From Streptomyces sp. R302 (GTDB lineage Bacteria; Actinomycetota; Actinomycetes; Streptomycetales; Streptomycetaceae): 64,000 nt of DNA. The notes under the pieces are model-generated. The model worked only from the letters and a program-made list of their open reading frames with translations, was not told where the DNA came from and ran no database searches. How positions within the stretch are numbered: the stretch's first letter is position 1; the number at the start of each line of letters is the position of its first letter. The stretch covers positions 523,415 to 587,414 of the forward strand of contig NZ_JABBGE010000001.1 in NCBI RefSeq assembly GCF_012927245.1, in the 5' to 3' direction. Made by a program: the position numbers and the translations under genes. Positions 34,878 through 44,597 of the stretch are shown here, piece after piece.

Positions 34878-36782
34878 GTGGCAGGCAGGATCAACGATGA
34901 CGACGTGAAGGCGGTCCGGGACGCGGTCCCGATCGACTCCGTGGTGTCCGAATACCTCCAGCTCCGCAACGCCGGCGGCGGGAACCTCAAGGGACTCTGC
35001 CCCTTCCACGACGAGAAGTCGCCCTCCTTCCAGGTCAGCCCCAGCAAGGGACTCTTCCACTGCTTCGGCTGCCAGGAGGGCGGCGACACCATCGCCTTCG
35101 TGATGAAGATCGACCACCTCTCCTTCTCGGAGACGGTCGAGCGCCTCGCCGCCAAGGCCGGCATCACCCTCCGCTACGAGGAGGGCGGCTACAACCCCGG
35201 CCACCAGCGCGGCGAGCGCATCCGCCTGATCGAGGCCCACAAGGTCGCCGCCGAGTTCTACGTCGCCCAACTCGCCTCCCCCGAGGCCGAGATCGGCCGC
35301 AAGTTCCTCGCCGAGCGCGGCTTCGACCAGGCCGCCGCCGAGCACTTCGGCGTCGGCTACTCCCCGGCCGGCTGGGACCACCTCACCCGCTTCCTGCGCG
35401 GCAAGGGCTTCTCCGACAAGGAACTGATCGTCTCCGGCCTCTCCCAGGAAGGCCGCCGCGGCCCCATCGACCGCTTCCGCGGCCGCCTCATGTGGCCCAT
35501 CCGGGACGTCGGCGGCGAGATCGTCGGCTTCGGCGCCCGCCGCCTGCGCGAGGACGACAACGGCCCCAAGTACCTCAACACCCCCGAGACCCCGGTCTAC
35601 AAGAAGTCCCAGGTGCTCTACGGCGTCGACCTCGCCAAGAAGGAGATCGCCAAGACCAGCCGGGCCGTCGTCGTCGAGGGCTACACCGACGTCATGGCCT
35701 GCCACCTGGCCGGCGTCACCACCGCCATCGCCACCTGCGGCACCGCCTTCGGCGGCGAGCACATCAAGATCCTCCGCCGGCTCCTCATGGACAACGGCTC
35801 GGCCCGCGTCATCTTCACCTTCGACGGCGACGCCGCCGGCCAGAAGGCCGCCCTGCGCGCCTTCGAGGACGACCAGAAGTTCGCCGCCGAGACGTACATC
35901 GCCATCGCCCCCGACGGCATGGACCCCTGCGAGCTGCGCCTCGCCAAGGGCGACGACGCCGTCGCCGACCTCGTCGAGCCCCGCACCCCGCTCTTCGAGT
36001 TCGCCCTCCGCCAGATCGTGAACCGCTACGACCTGGACACCCCGGCCGGCCGGGCCGCCGCCCTCGACGAGGCCGCCCCCGTCGTCGCCAAGATCAAGAA
36101 CGTCTCCTCGCAGCACGAGGTCGCCGTCCAGCTCGCCGGCCTCGTCGGCATCCTCGACACCCAGTTCGTCGTCCGCCGGGTCGCCCAGATCGCCCGCTGG
36201 CAGCGCGGCGGCGGCAAGGAGCAGGGCGGCCCCCAGCGCGGCGACGGACAGCGGCAGCAGCGCTCGTACGGCGAGGTCCAGGCCCCCAGCGGCCCCGCCG
36301 GACCCGCGCTCAACCTGCGCAGCCCCGCCCACCGCACCGAGCGCGAGCTGCTCAAGCTCGCCCTCCAGTACCCGGCGCTCGTCTCCCCGGCCTTCGACGC
36401 CTACGGCACCGACGAGTTCACCGCCCCGCCCTACGCCGCCGTCCGCCAGTGCGTCCAGGACGCCGGCGGCGCCGACGGCGCCCCCGCCGACTACCTCGAC
36501 GCCGTCCGCGAGGCCGCGCCCAACGACACCGTCCGCGCCCTGGTCACCGAACTCGCCGTCGAGACGATCTTCGCCAAGACCATCGACGAGGTGTACGCGG
36601 GCGCCCAGCTGGTCCAGGTCCGGCTCCGCGCCGTCGACCGGCGCATCCGCGACGTCCAGGGCACCCTCGCCCGGCTCGGCGCCCACGGCGACCCCGAACA
36701 GCTCGCCGCCGTGCAGAACGAGCTGTGGGTCCTCACCCAGTACGGCCAGTCCCTCCGCAACCACGGCGCCGCCGCGCTCTGA
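34878..36782 (+). CDS. dnaG: DNA primase
   Basis: A 634-residue primase that makes RNA primers for replication. The zinc-binding domain has [12 protein letters not shown] and [10 protein letters not shown] (CHC2 type, about 40-65). The TOPRIM core has [16 protein letters not shown] (near 275) and [17 protein letters not shown] (near 320). The C-terminal ~200 residues after a Gln/Gly-rich linker form the DnaB-binding region. The GTG is placed 6 nt after TACACT, a leaderless arrangement. It lies between the reductase gene and the sigma factor gene, matching the classic dnaG-rpoD neighbourhood. Confidence 0.96.
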   Translation: MAGRINDDDVKAVRDAVPIDSVVSEYLQLRNAGGGNLKGLCPFHDEKSPSFQVSPSKGLFHCFGCQEGGDTIAFVMKIDHLSFSETVERLAAKAGITLRYEEGGYNPGHQRGERIRLIEAHKVAAEFYVAQLASPEAEIGRKFLAERGFDQAAAEHFGVGYSPAGWDHLTRFLRGKGFSDKELIVSGLSQEGRRGPIDRFRGRLMWPIRDVGGEIVGFGARRLREDDNGPKYLNTPETPVYKKSQVLYGVDLAKKEIAKTSRAVVVEGYTDVMACHLAGVTTAIATCGTAFGGEHIKILRRLLMDNGSARVIFTFDGDAAGQKAALRAFEDDQKFAAETYIAIAPDGMDPCELRLAKGDDAVADLVEPRTPLFEFALRQIVNRYDLDTPAGRAAALDEAAPVVAKIKNVSSQHEVAVQLAGLVGILDTQFVVRRVAQIARWQRGGGKEQGGPQRGDGQRQQRSYGEVQAPSGPAGPALNLRSPAHRTERELLKLALQYPALVSPAFDAYGTDEFTAPPYAAVRQCVQDAGGADGAPADYLDAVREAAPNDTVRALVTELAVETIFAKTIDEVYAGAQLVQVRLRAVDRRIRDVQGTLARLGAHGDPEQLAAVQNELWVLTQYGQSLRNHGAAAL

Positions 36783-36904
36783 GGCACGTTCGGTCACGGA
36801 CCGGACTCAAAAAGTCACCGCACGCCCCTCGTGGCGGCGTTGTGTCGTACTCCACACTGGGGCGGGTGACGGAGCCGTTCCGCCCCTCCTGGAGGTCGCC
36901 CGCC

Positions 36905-37912
36905 GTGCAGACCGAGATCCAGACCACCGAACCGGACGAACTGCCCCCGCTCCCCGAGGTCCCGGCCCAGCGGCGCCGCGCCGCCGACCCCGGCGGCAAC
37001 GGCCCCTCCGCCGACCTCTTCCGCCAGTACCTCCGCGAGATCGGCCGCATCCCCCTCCTCACCGCCGAGGAGGAGGTCGAGCTGGCCCGCCGCGTCGAGG
37101 CCGGCCTCTTCGCCGAGGAGAAACTGGCCCGCACCCCCGACCTCGACTCGCAGCTCGCGTACGACCTCGACCGGCTCGTCGTCTTCGGCCGGATCGCCAA
37201 ACGGAAGCTGATCGAGGCCAACCTGCGGCTCGTCGTCTCCGTCGCCAAGCGGTACGTCGGCCGCGGCCTGACCATGCTCGACCTCGTCCAGGAGGGCAAC
37301 CTCGGCCTCATCCGGGCCGTCGAGAAGTTCGACTACGCCCGCGGCTACAAGTTCTCCACCTACGCCACCTGGTGGATCCGCCAGGCGATGTCCCGGGCCC
37401 TCGCCGACCAGGCCCGGACCATCCGCGTCCCCGTCCACGTCGTGGAACTCATCAACCGCGTCATCCGCGTCCAGCGCCGGCTCCTCCAGGAACGCGGCAC
37501 CGAGCCCACCGCCGAGGAGGTCGCCGCCCACCTCGACCTCACCCCCGGGCGGGTCGTCGAGGTCCTCCGGCTCGCCCAGGAACCCGTCTCCCTGCACACC
37601 CCCGTCGGCGAGGAGGAGGACGTCGACCTCGGCGACCTCATCGAGGACGGCGACGCCGCCTCGCCCGTCGAGTCCGCCGCCTTCCTGCTGCTCCGCCGCC
37701 ACCTGGAGGACGTCCTGTCCACCCTCGGCGAGCGCGAGCGCAAGGTCGTCCAGCTCCGCTACGGCCTCGACGACGGCCGCCCCCGCACCCTGGAGGAGAT
37801 CGGACAACTCTTCGGCGTCACCCGCGAACGGATCCGCCAGATCGAGTCCAAGACCCTCTCCAAGCTGCGCGACCACACCTACGCCGACCAGCTGCGCGGC
37901 TACCTCGACTAG
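36905..37912 (+). CDS. hrdA: RpoD-like (principal-type) sigma factor, HrdA-like
   Basis: A 335-residue group 1/2 sigma-70. Region 1.2 ([28 protein letters not shown]), region 2 ([45 protein letters not shown] for -10 recognition), region 3 and region 4 ([22 protein letters not shown] for -35 recognition) are complete. Region 1.1 is short, so this is a non-essential Hrd-type factor rather than HrdB. The GTG at 36905 has GGAGG 9 bases upstream; a GTG at 36866 with CACACT 7 nt before it is an alternative. The symbol follows its place beside dnaG in S. coelicolor as I recall it. Confidence 0.9.
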   Translation: MQTEIQTTEPDELPPLPEVPAQRRRAADPGGNGPSADLFRQYLREIGRIPLLTAEEEVELARRVEAGLFAEEKLARTPDLDSQLAYDLDRLVVFGRIAKRKLIEANLRLVVSVAKRYVGRGLTMLDLVQEGNLGLIRAVEKFDYARGYKFSTYATWWIRQAMSRALADQARTIRVPVHVVELINRVIRVQRRLLQERGTEPTAEEVAAHLDLTPGRVVEVLRLAQEPVSLHTPVGEEEDVDLGDLIEDGDAASPVESAAFLLLRRHLEDVLSTLGERERKVVQLRYGLDDGRPRTLEEIGQLFGVTRERIRQIESKTLSKLRDHTYADQLRGYLD

Positions 37913-37960
37913 AGCCCCGACCCGCAGGGTGACCGACGGCACCCAGGAACTCTCGGTCGT

Positions 37961-37995
37961 GTGACCCGTGACGCACACGATGCGGCACGGGTCAC
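37961..37995. terminator. Hairpin between convergent sigma factor and ABC genes
   Basis: Perfect 10-bp arms (37961-37970 and 37986-37995) with a 15-nt loop lie midway between the ends of the sigma factor gene and the convergent ABC operon. Likely a shared terminator. Confidence 0.65.
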
Positions 37996-38015
37996 CGCGC
38001 GGTCGATCGTCCGGG

Positions 38016-39944
38016 TCAGTCGACCTCGACGACCGCCTCCGCGAACTGCGCCGCGTACAGCCGGGCGTAGGCGCCGCCCGCCGCGAGCAGCTCCTCGTGG
38101 CTGCCCTGCTCCACGATCGAGCCGTTCTCCATCACCAGGATCACGTCCGCGTCCCGGATGGTGGAGAGCCGGTGCGCGATCACGAAGGAGGTACGGCCCT
38201 GGGCCAGCCGGGCCATCGCCTTCTGGATCAGCACCTCGGTACGGGTGTCCACCGAGCTCGTCGCCTCGTCGAGGACCAGGATCACCGGGTCCGACAGGAA
38301 CGCCCGGGCGATGGTGATCAGCTGCTTCTCGCCCGCGCTGACGCCCGCGCCCTCGTCGTCGACGACCGTGTCGTAGCCCTCCGGCAGGGTGCGGACGAAG
38401 CGGTCGGCGTGGGCCGCCCGCGCGGCCTCCTCGACCTCCGCCCGGGTCACCTCGCGGGTGGCGCCGTACGCGATGTTGTCGGCGATCGTCCCGCCGAAGA
38501 GCCAGGTGTCCTGGAGGACCATGCCGATCCCGGCCCGCAGCTCCTCCCGGGACATCGACGCGATGTCCGTGCCGTCCAGCGTGATCCGGCCGCCGGTCAC
38601 CTCGTAGAACCGCATGAGGAGGTTGACCAGGGTGGTCTTGCCGGCGCCCGTGGGGCCGACGATCGCGACCGTCTGGCCGGGTTCCACGGTGAGCGACAGG
38701 TCCTCGATGAGCGGCTTGTCGGCCTCGTAGCGGAAGGAGACGTGCTCCAGGGCGACCTTGCCCTTGAAGTCGCGCTCCTCCTCGGCGGCGGGCGCGTCCG
38801 GCGCCTGCTCCTCGGCGTCGAGCAGCTCGAAGATCCGCTCCGCCGAGGCGACGCCCGACTGCACCAGGTTCGCCATCGACGCCACCTGCGTCAGCGGCAT
38901 CGAGAACTGGCGCGAGTACTGGATGAAGGCCTGCACGTCACCGATGGAGAGCGTGCCGCTCGCCACCCGCAGACCGCCGACCACGGCCACCAGGACGTAG
39001 TTGATGTTCGAGACGAAGAACATCACCGGCTGCATCATGCCGCTGTTGAACTGCGCCTTGAACCCGGCCTCGTACAGCGCCTCGTTCTGCTCGCGGAAGT
39101 CCTTCGCGGCCTCGTCCTGCCGGCCGAAGACCTTCACCAGGGTGTGCCCGGTGTACATCTCCTCCACGTGCGCGTTGAGCGCGCCCGTCGACTTCCACTG
39201 CTGCACGAAGTGCGGCTGCGAGCGCTTGCCGATCCGCGCCGCGACCACCACCGACACCGGCACGGTGACCAGCGCGACCAGGGCGAGCAGCGGCGAGATC
39301 CAGAACATCATCGCCAGCACGCCGACGATGGTGAGCAGCGAGTTGATGAGCTGGCCCATCGACTGCTGCAGCGTCTGCCCGACGTTGTCGAGGTCGTTGG
39401 TCGCCCGCGACAGCACCTCGCCGCGCTTCGCCTTGTCGAAGTACGACAGCGGCAGCCGCGACAGCTTCGTCTGGACGTCCTCCCGCATCCGGTACACGGT
39501 GCGGTTGATCACCCTGATCGACATCCGGGTGGAGACCAGCATCAGCAGGCCCGCCGCCACGTACACCGCCAGCGCGAGCAGCAGCACCTCGCCGACCGCG
39601 CCGAAGTCGATGCCGCGCCCGGGCGTGAAGTCGACCCCGGACAGCATGTCGGCCATCCCGCCGTCACCGTCGGCCCGCAGCTTCGCCAGGGCCTGCGCCT
39701 TCGTCACGCCCTCGGGCATCCGCCGCCCGACCACGCCCGCGAAGACCAGGTCCGTCGCCCGGCCGAGGATCTTGGGGCCGACGACCGCGCCCGCCACCGA
39801 CAGCACGCCGGCCAGCAGCATCACCCAGAGCGCGGTCCGCTCCGGCGCGAGCTGCTTCAGCAGCCGCTTCGACGAACCCTTGAAGTCCATCGACCGCTCA
39901 CCCGGGGCGCCCCCGGCCATCATGCGTCCGCCAGGACCGGCCAT
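38016..39944 (-). CDS. ABC exporter half-transporter, subunit 2
   Basis: A 642-residue half-transporter: six membrane helices (about 35-330) fused to a nucleotide-binding domain. Walker A GPTGAGKTT, a degenerate signature VSAGEKQL in place of LSGGQ, and an intact Walker B with catalytic Glu (VILVLDEATS) are visible. The start overlaps the stop of subunit 1 by one base (TGATG), so the two are coupled and probably form a heterodimer. An insertion of about 45 residues between the first two helices is unusual. The substrate is unknown; lipid or drug export is typical. Confidence 0.92.
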   Translation of the reverse strand: MAGPGGRMMAGGAPGERSMDFKGSSKRLLKQLAPERTALWVMLLAGVLSVAGAVVGPKILGRATDLVFAGVVGRRMPEGVTKAQALAKLRADGDGGMADMLSGVDFTPGRGIDFGAVGEVLLLALAVYVAAGLLMLVSTRMSIRVINRTVYRMREDVQTKLSRLPLSYFDKAKRGEVLSRATNDLDNVGQTLQQSMGQLINSLLTIVGVLAMMFWISPLLALVALVTVPVSVVVAARIGKRSQPHFVQQWKSTGALNAHVEEMYTGHTLVKVFGRQDEAAKDFREQNEALYEAGFKAQFNSGMMQPVMFFVSNINYVLVAVVGGLRVASGTLSIGDVQAFIQYSRQFSMPLTQVASMANLVQSGVASAERIFELLDAEEQAPDAPAAEEERDFKGKVALEHVSFRYEADKPLIEDLSLTVEPGQTVAIVGPTGAGKTTLVNLLMRFYEVTGGRITLDGTDIASMSREELRAGIGMVLQDTWLFGGTIADNIAYGATREVTRAEVEEAARAAHADRFVRTLPEGYDTVVDDEGAGVSAGEKQLITIARAFLSDPVILVLDEATSSVDTRTEVLIQKAMARLAQGRTSFVIAHRLSTIRDADVILVMENGSIVEQGSHEELLAAGGAYARLYAAQFAEAVVEVD

Positions 39945-41677
39945 CAGGCTGCCTCCGCCTCGGTCAGCTGGGAGAGCACGATCTCCCGGTACGTCTCGTT
40001 CGCCGCCATCAGCTCGTGGTGGCGGCCGGTGCCGACGACCCGGCCCTCGTCGAGGACCACGATCCGGTCGGCGTCCCGGATGGTCGACACCCGCTGGGCG
40101 ACGATCACCACGGTCGCGTCCGAGGTCTCGTCGGCGAGCGCCGCCCGCAGCCGGGCGTCCGTCTCGTAGTCGAGCGCGGAGAACGAGTCGTCGAAGAGGT
40201 AGATCTCCGGCCGCTGCACCAGCGTCCGCGCGATCGCGAGCCGCTGCCGCTGACCGCCCGACACATTGGTGCCGCCCTGCGCCACCGGCGCGTCCAGACC
40301 GCGTTCGAGCTTCCGCACGAAGTCGGCGGCCTGGGCCACCTCCAGGGCGTGCCACAGCTCCTCGTCGGTCGCGTCGGGATTGCCGTACCGCAGGTTCGAC
40401 GCCACCGTCCCGGAGAACAGGTACGGCTTCTGCGGGACGAGCCCGACCGTCCGCGCCATCAGCGCCGGGTCCAGCTTCCGCACGTCCACCCCGTCGACGA
40501 GGACCTCGCCGCCGGTCACGTCGAAGAGCCGCGGCACCAGGCCGAGCAGCGTCGACTTGCCGGAGCCGGTCGAGCCGATGACGGCGGTGGTCTCGCCGGG
40601 GCGGGCCACCAGTTCCACGTCCTGGAGCACGGACTCCTCGGCGCCCGGGTAGCGGAAGTCCGCCGCCCTGACCTCCAGGTGCCCGCGCCGGTCGAGGGTG
40701 GTGACCGGCGCGGCCGGCGGCACCACGCTGGACGAGGTCCCGAGGACCTCCTCGATGCGCTCGGCACAGACCTCGGCGCGCGGCACCATCATGAACATGA
40801 AGGTGGCCATCATGACCGCCATCACGATCTGCATCAGATAGGCGAGGAAGGCGGTCAGCGCGCCGATCTCCATCCCGCCGCTGTCGATGCGGTGCGCGCC
40901 GAACCAGACCACGGCCACGCTGGACACGTTCACGACCGTCATCACGGTCGGGAACATCAGCGCCATCAGCCGGCCGGTGGAGAGCGACACACTTGTCAGC
41001 TCGCCGTTGGCACCGCGGAAACGCTCCTCCTCGTACCCGTCCTTCACGAAGGCGCGGATGACGCGGTTGCCGGTGATCTGCTCGCGCAGCACCCGGTTCA
41101 CCGTGTCGAGCCGCTCCTGCATGGTCCGGAACAGCGGCCGCATCCTCTTCACGATCAGCGTGACCGAGATGCCGAGCACCGGCACCACGGCGAGCAGCAC
41201 GCCGGAGAGCGGCACGTCCTGGCCGAGGGCCATCACGATGCCGCCGACGCACATGATGGGCGCGGAGACCATCAGGGTGAAGGCCATCAGGACCAGCATC
41301 TGGACCTGCTGGACGTCGTTGGTCGTCCGGGTGATCAGCGAGGGCGCGCCGAACTGCCCCAGCTCGCGGGCCGAGAAGGACTGCACCCGGTCGTAGACGG
41401 CGCCGCGCAGGTCACGGCCGACCGCGGAGGCGGTCCGCGCGCCGTAGTACACGGCCCCGATGTTGCACACCACCTGGACGACCGAGACGCCGATCATCAG
41501 CGCGCCGAAGCGCAGGATGTAGCCGGTGTCCCCGTTGACGACGCCCTCGTCGATGATGTCGGCGTTCAGGGTGGGCAGGTAGAGGCTCGCGCAGGTCGCC
41601 AGGAACTGGAGCAGGACGAGCAGGGCGATGGGTTTTCGATAGGGCCGCAGGTGGGTTCGGAGAAGTCTTATGAGCAC
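39944..41677 (-). CDS. ABC exporter half-transporter, subunit 1 (degenerate ATPase site)
   Basis: A 577-residue half-transporter with six membrane helices and an ATPase domain. Walker A GSTGSGKST and signature NVSGGQRQRL are canonical, but Walker B reads IYLFDDS, with Asp replacing the catalytic Glu. Together with the odd signature in subunit 2, this is the pattern of heterodimeric exporters such as TM287/288 with one inactive site. The GTG at 41677 is preferred: GATAGT lies 7 nt upstream (leaderless) and it gives the usual VLIRLLRTHLRPYRKPI start. A GTG at 41686 is possible. Confidence 0.92.
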   Translation of the reverse strand: MLIRLLRTHLRPYRKPIALLVLLQFLATCASLYLPTLNADIIDEGVVNGDTGYILRFGALMIGVSVVQVVCNIGAVYYGARTASAVGRDLRGAVYDRVQSFSARELGQFGAPSLITRTTNDVQQVQMLVLMAFTLMVSAPIMCVGGIVMALGQDVPLSGVLLAVVPVLGISVTLIVKRMRPLFRTMQERLDTVNRVLREQITGNRVIRAFVKDGYEEERFRGANGELTSVSLSTGRLMALMFPTVMTVVNVSSVAVVWFGAHRIDSGGMEIGALTAFLAYLMQIVMAVMMATFMFMMVPRAEVCAERIEEVLGTSSSVVPPAAPVTTLDRRGHLEVRAADFRYPGAEESVLQDVELVARPGETTAVIGSTGSGKSTLLGLVPRLFDVTGGEVLVDGVDVRKLDPALMARTVGLVPQKPYLFSGTVASNLRYGNPDATDEELWHALEVAQAADFVRKLERGLDAPVAQGGTNVSGGQRQRLAIARTLVQRPEIYLFDDSFSALDYETDARLRAALADETSDATVVIVAQRVSTIRDADRIVVLDEGRVVGTGRHHELMAANETYREIVLSQLTEAEAA

Positions 41678-41728
41678 GGTTCCCACTATCGCCCGAGGGC
41701 GCCGGGCGTTACGACTGGTTTAGGCCTG

Positions 41729-43168
41729 TCAGCCGCCGAAGGCCCCCGGGTGGATCTGCTCCCGCGTCGCCACGTACTGCTGGCGCACCGCCTGTCCGAC
41801 CGCCAGCTCCTCGCCCGGCTCCAGGACCTGCGCGGCGGCGCCCTGCCAGGCCGGGGGAGCGGACGGCGAGAGCGTGCCGCGGGCGACGCCGAGCGCCCAG
41901 GCGGCCTGCTTGGCGGCGCCGAGCGCCGCGTAGTCGGCCGGCTGGGGGACGACGACCTGGGTGCCGAACAGCGCGGGCGCCAAGGCCTGCACGGCGGGCA
42001 GCGCGGCCGTGGCGCCGAGCAGGAAGATCCGCCGGACCTCGACCCCGCGGCCGCGCACCACGTCCAGGGCGTCGGCGAGCCCGCACAGCATGCCCTCGAA
42101 GGCGGCCCGTGCCAGGTGCTCGGGCTTCATCGCCTCGCGGCGCAGCCCGGTGAGGGTGCCGGCGGCGTGCGGCAGGTGCGGGACCCGCTCGCCCTCCAGG
42201 TAGGGGAGGAGCACCAGGCCGGAGGAGCCAGGGGTGGACTTCAGGGCGAGCGCGGAGAGTTCCTCCAGCGACTCGGCGCCGAGCATCTCGGCGGTGCCGC
42301 GCAGGGTGCGGACGGCGTTGCTGACGGAGACGACCGGCAGGTGCATGCCGGTGGCGTCGGCGTACGAGGTGACGGCGGCGCCCGGCCGGTCGAGGGCCTC
42401 GTGGTGCACGGCCATGACGGAGCCGGAGGCGCCGAGGGAGACGACGGCGTCGCCGGCGCCGAGCCCGAGCCCGAAGGCGGCGGCCATGGTCTCGCCGGTG
42501 CCGGCGGAGATCAGCAGCCCCTCGGGCGTGGTCCCGGCGGGCTCCGCGGGCCCGAGCACCTCGGGCAGCGCGACGCCGTGTCCGAGCGCGAGCTCGACGA
42601 GGTCGGGGCGGTAGGCGCCGGTGCGGGCGGACCAGTAGCCGGTGCCGGAGGCGGCGCCCCGGTCGGTGGTGCGGCGGGCCGGGCGGCCGAGGAGCTGCCA
42701 GACCAGCCAGTCGTGCGGCTGGAGGACGGCGGCGATCCGGGCGGCGTGCTCGGGTTCGTTCCGGGCGAGCCAGCGGAGCTTGGCGACGGGGAGGCCGGAC
42801 TGGGGGACGCCGCCGACGGCCTCGCCCCAGGCCTCGCGCCCGCCGAGGGCCTCGACGAGGTCGGCGGCGGCGACCTGGGCCCGCTTGTCGTTGCCGACGA
42901 GTGCGGGCCGCACGAGCCCGCCCTGCGCGTCCAGCGGGACGACGCCGTGGGCCTGCGCGCAGACGCCGATGGCCTCCACGCCTTCGAGGAGCCCGCCGGT
43001 CGCGGCCTCCCCGAGCGAGAGCAGCCAGGTCTGCGGATCGACGTCGGTGGCCTTGGCGTCGACCGGGTGCGGGGCGTGCCCCTGCCGCAGTACGGCCCCG
43101 GTGTCCGTGTCACAGACCACGATGCGCGTGGCGTCCGAAGAGCTGTCGAGTCCGGCGACTATCCCCAT
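41729..43168 (-). CDS. FGGY family carbohydrate kinase (xylulokinase-like)
   Basis: A 479-residue sugar kinase with both FGGY domains: MGIVAGLDSSSDATRIVVCDTDTG at the N-terminus, CAQAHGVVPLD near 70, TDRGAASGTGYWS near 170 and a C-terminal ATP domain (FLLGATAALPAVQALAPALFG). The segment that normally reads GDN with the catalytic Asp is GTGETMAAAFG here, so Glu226 takes its place. That could lower or change activity. No sugar transporter or isomerase is adjacent. The call of xylulokinase-like is by overall similarity. Confidence 0.85.
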   Translation of the reverse strand: MGIVAGLDSSSDATRIVVCDTDTGAVLRQGHAPHPVDAKATDVDPQTWLLSLGEAATGGLLEGVEAIGVCAQAHGVVPLDAQGGLVRPALVGNDKRAQVAAADLVEALGGREAWGEAVGGVPQSGLPVAKLRWLARNEPEHAARIAAVLQPHDWLVWQLLGRPARRTTDRGAASGTGYWSARTGAYRPDLVELALGHGVALPEVLGPAEPAGTTPEGLLISAGTGETMAAAFGLGLGAGDAVVSLGASGSVMAVHHEALDRPGAAVTSYADATGMHLPVVSVSNAVRTLRGTAEMLGAESLEELSALALKSTPGSSGLVLLPYLEGERVPHLPHAAGTLTGLRREAMKPEHLARAAFEGMLCGLADALDVVRGRGVEVRRIFLLGATAALPAVQALAPALFGTQVVVPQPADYAALGAAKQAAWALGVARGTLSPSAPPAWQGAAAQVLEPGEELAVGQAVRQQYVATREQIHPGAFGG

Positions 43169-43204
43169 GACACCCGATTCTGCATCACGCGGGCCGGTTC
43201 CGGC

Positions 43205-43519
43205 TCAGGTGTTGCTGGTGCCCCAGTCGTCGTCCTCGCCGAACCGCCCGTCGGGGTGGGCGCGGCCGCGCAGGGCGGACACCCGGTCGGTGACGGCGGG
43301 CGGCAGGTGGTCGCCCACCTTGTCGCCGACGACGTGCGCGGCCTTCCCCGCGTACTGGCGGCCGGTGTGGGCGGCGGTCTCCGCCGCGTTCCGCACGGCG
43401 GGGCTGCGCGCGAAGTCCTTGGCGGCCTTCTTCATCTGCTCGTACTTCTCGCGTCCCGCGCGCGTACCGATCACGTAACCGAGCGCGAGACCCGCGACGA
43501 ACGTCAGCTTGTACCGCAC
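43205..43519 (-). CDS. YtxH-like small membrane-associated protein
   Basis: A 104-residue protein beginning MRYKLTFVAGLALGYVIGTRAGREKYEQMKKAAKDF. A single N-terminal helix with a small-residue face is followed by a basic GTRAGREKYE motif and a long amphipathic helical region, as in YtxH/general-stress small proteins. The C-terminus is acidic (FGEDDDWG). The function is unknown. It is encoded next to the tRNA genes but on the opposite strand. Confidence 0.8.
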   Translation of the reverse strand: MRYKLTFVAGLALGYVIGTRAGREKYEQMKKAAKDFARSPAVRNAAETAAHTGRQYAGKAAHVVGDKVGDHLPPAVTDRVSALRGRAHPDGRFGEDDDWGTSNT

Positions 43520-43677
43520 GCTGCGATCCTTCCCTGGAGGGTCCTGGGGATGCCCCGGGACTGTCCCGGGGATACCGATTGGCGGAGCACCCCCCTGCTT
43601 GCGCTAATGTATGTCTCGCAGCGAGCGCCCGCCGCCCGGGAGACCCCGGGCAGGACCGTTCGGTGCAACCGCAGCAA

Positions 43678-43750
43678 TCCCCTGTAGCTCAATTGGCAGA
43701 GCAGCCGGCTGTTAACCGGCAGGTTACTGGTTCGAGTCCAGTCGGGGGAG
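43678..43750 (+). tRNA. tRNA-Asn (GTT), copy 1
   Basis: A 73-nt cloverleaf with a 7-bp acceptor stem (TCCCCTG with CGGGGGA, one G-T pair) and discriminator G. The anticodon stem is GCCGG/CCGGC around loop CTGTTAA with anticodon GTT at 43711-43713, and the TTCGAGT T-loop is normal. The 3' CCA is not encoded. It is followed 5 bp later by a second copy. Confidence 0.97.
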
Positions 43751-43755
43751 CGCGA

Positions 43756-43828
43756 TCCCCTGTAGCTCAATTGGCAGAGCATTCGGCTGTTAACCGGAGG
43801 GTTACTGGTTCGAGTCCAGTCGGGGGAG
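43756..43828 (+). tRNA. tRNA-Asn (GTT), copy 2
   Basis: The second 73-nt tRNA-Asn, identical to copy 1 except in the anticodon stem and neighbouring bases (TTCGG/CCGGA, with a G-T wobble). Acceptor stem, T-arm and anticodon GTT are unchanged. Only 5 bp separate the copies, so they are one transcript ended by the hairpin at 43833. Confidence 0.97.
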
Positions 43829-43832
43829 CAGA

Positions 43833-43864
43833 GCGAAAGAGGACCCTCAGGGGTCCTCTTTCGC
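43833..43864 (+). terminator. Terminator of the tRNA-Asn pair
   Basis: Perfect 14-bp arms (43833-43846 and 43851-43864) with a TCAG loop, beginning 5 bp after the second tRNA and followed by GTTT. Confidence 0.92.
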
Positions 43865-44001
43865 GTTTCCGGGAACCATCCGCCCCCGCACGCGGTCTTC
43901 ATGGTCGAGCAGCACCGATCGTGCCGATCATCCGAAGCAGGAGATCGTATGAGCGGCTATGCTGCGGCAGACGGCGCGCACACTTGTACGCGCGTCGCCC
44001 G

Positions 44002-44075
44002 GGGGCGGTAGCTCAGCCGGTTAGAGCAGCGGACTCATAATCCGTCGGCCGTGGGTTCGAGTCCCACCCGCCCCA
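44002..44075 (+). tRNA. tRNA with CAT anticodon (elongator Met or Ile2)
   Basis: A 74-nt cloverleaf: acceptor GGGGCGG with CCGCCCC, discriminator A, D-arm GCTCAGCCGGTTAGAGC, anticodon loop CTCATAA with CAT at 44036-44038, T-arm GTGGG-TTCGAGT-CCCAC, then CC. A CAT anticodon could read AUG as elongator Met or, after lysidine modification, AUA as Ile2. The D- and acceptor-stem features do not let me decide. It is not initiator Met, since the acceptor has a paired first base. Confidence 0.92.
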
Positions 44076-44097
44076 CCGAAGAAAAACGTTCTGACGT

Positions 44098-44127
44098 GCG
44101 GAAACGCCCCTGGAGGGGTGTTTCCGC
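44098..44127 (+). terminator. Terminator after the CAT tRNA
   Basis: 14-nt arms (44098-44111 and 44114-44127) with one G-T pair and a tight loop, 22 bp after the tRNA. Confidence 0.85.
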
Positions 44128-44597
44128 GTGCAGCGATCGCCTCGCATCAGTGCGGCGGAACGGGCGCCCCCGGCTTGTGTCACAGGGGTCGTACCTTCTT
44201 GACCTGCGGTTTTGGGTGGAGCGTGGGTGTGGAACCGCGTCGATGTTCCCACGGCGACCCCACAACTCCTGCGTGTGACACGCCGCACATCACGCCGAAT
44301 ATCTGCGCTCCTTGCGGGTCGGGTGGTGGGGTGTACCGGGCCCAGGCCACGCGTGCCTGGGCCCGCTCATCGGATCGCGGCGGCGCGGGACAGGGAGCCG
44401 AAGGTGCCGTCAACCGTGCCCGGGTGGACGCCGCCGAGTGCTGCCTGCCCGTCCGGCGTTCTGGTACCGAAGAAGTGGAATCGTCTCCCGGGGCTTTTCG
44501 TGCCTGTGCCGGGGCAGGCGATCAGTACCGCCGACCGCACCGGCGGCGAGAAGACCGAGGCCGAGCTTCCATCGGCTTGAGCGCAGGACGACAGTCG
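44128..44597. other. Non-coding stretch between the tRNAs and the accessory region
   Basis: About 470 bp with several short open frames on both strands, none with a ribosome site, codon bias or recognisable product. It marks the change from conserved to accessory genes and may be a remnant of an insertion next to the tRNAs. I saw no integrase fragment and no copy of the tRNA 3' end elsewhere in the window. Confidence 0.55.
44337..44365. terminator. Terminator-like hairpin in the gene-free stretch
   Basis: Perfect 11-bp arms, CGGGCCCAGGC and GCCTGGGCCCG, around a 7-nt loop. It is not followed by T residues. Its host transcript is unknown. Confidence 0.6.

Noticed and set aside
43570..43615. 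-35/-10 promoter for the tRNA-Asn pair (TTGGCG and TAATGT)
   Set aside because: The spacing is 20 bp, too long for a normal promoter, and no alternative pair was convincing.
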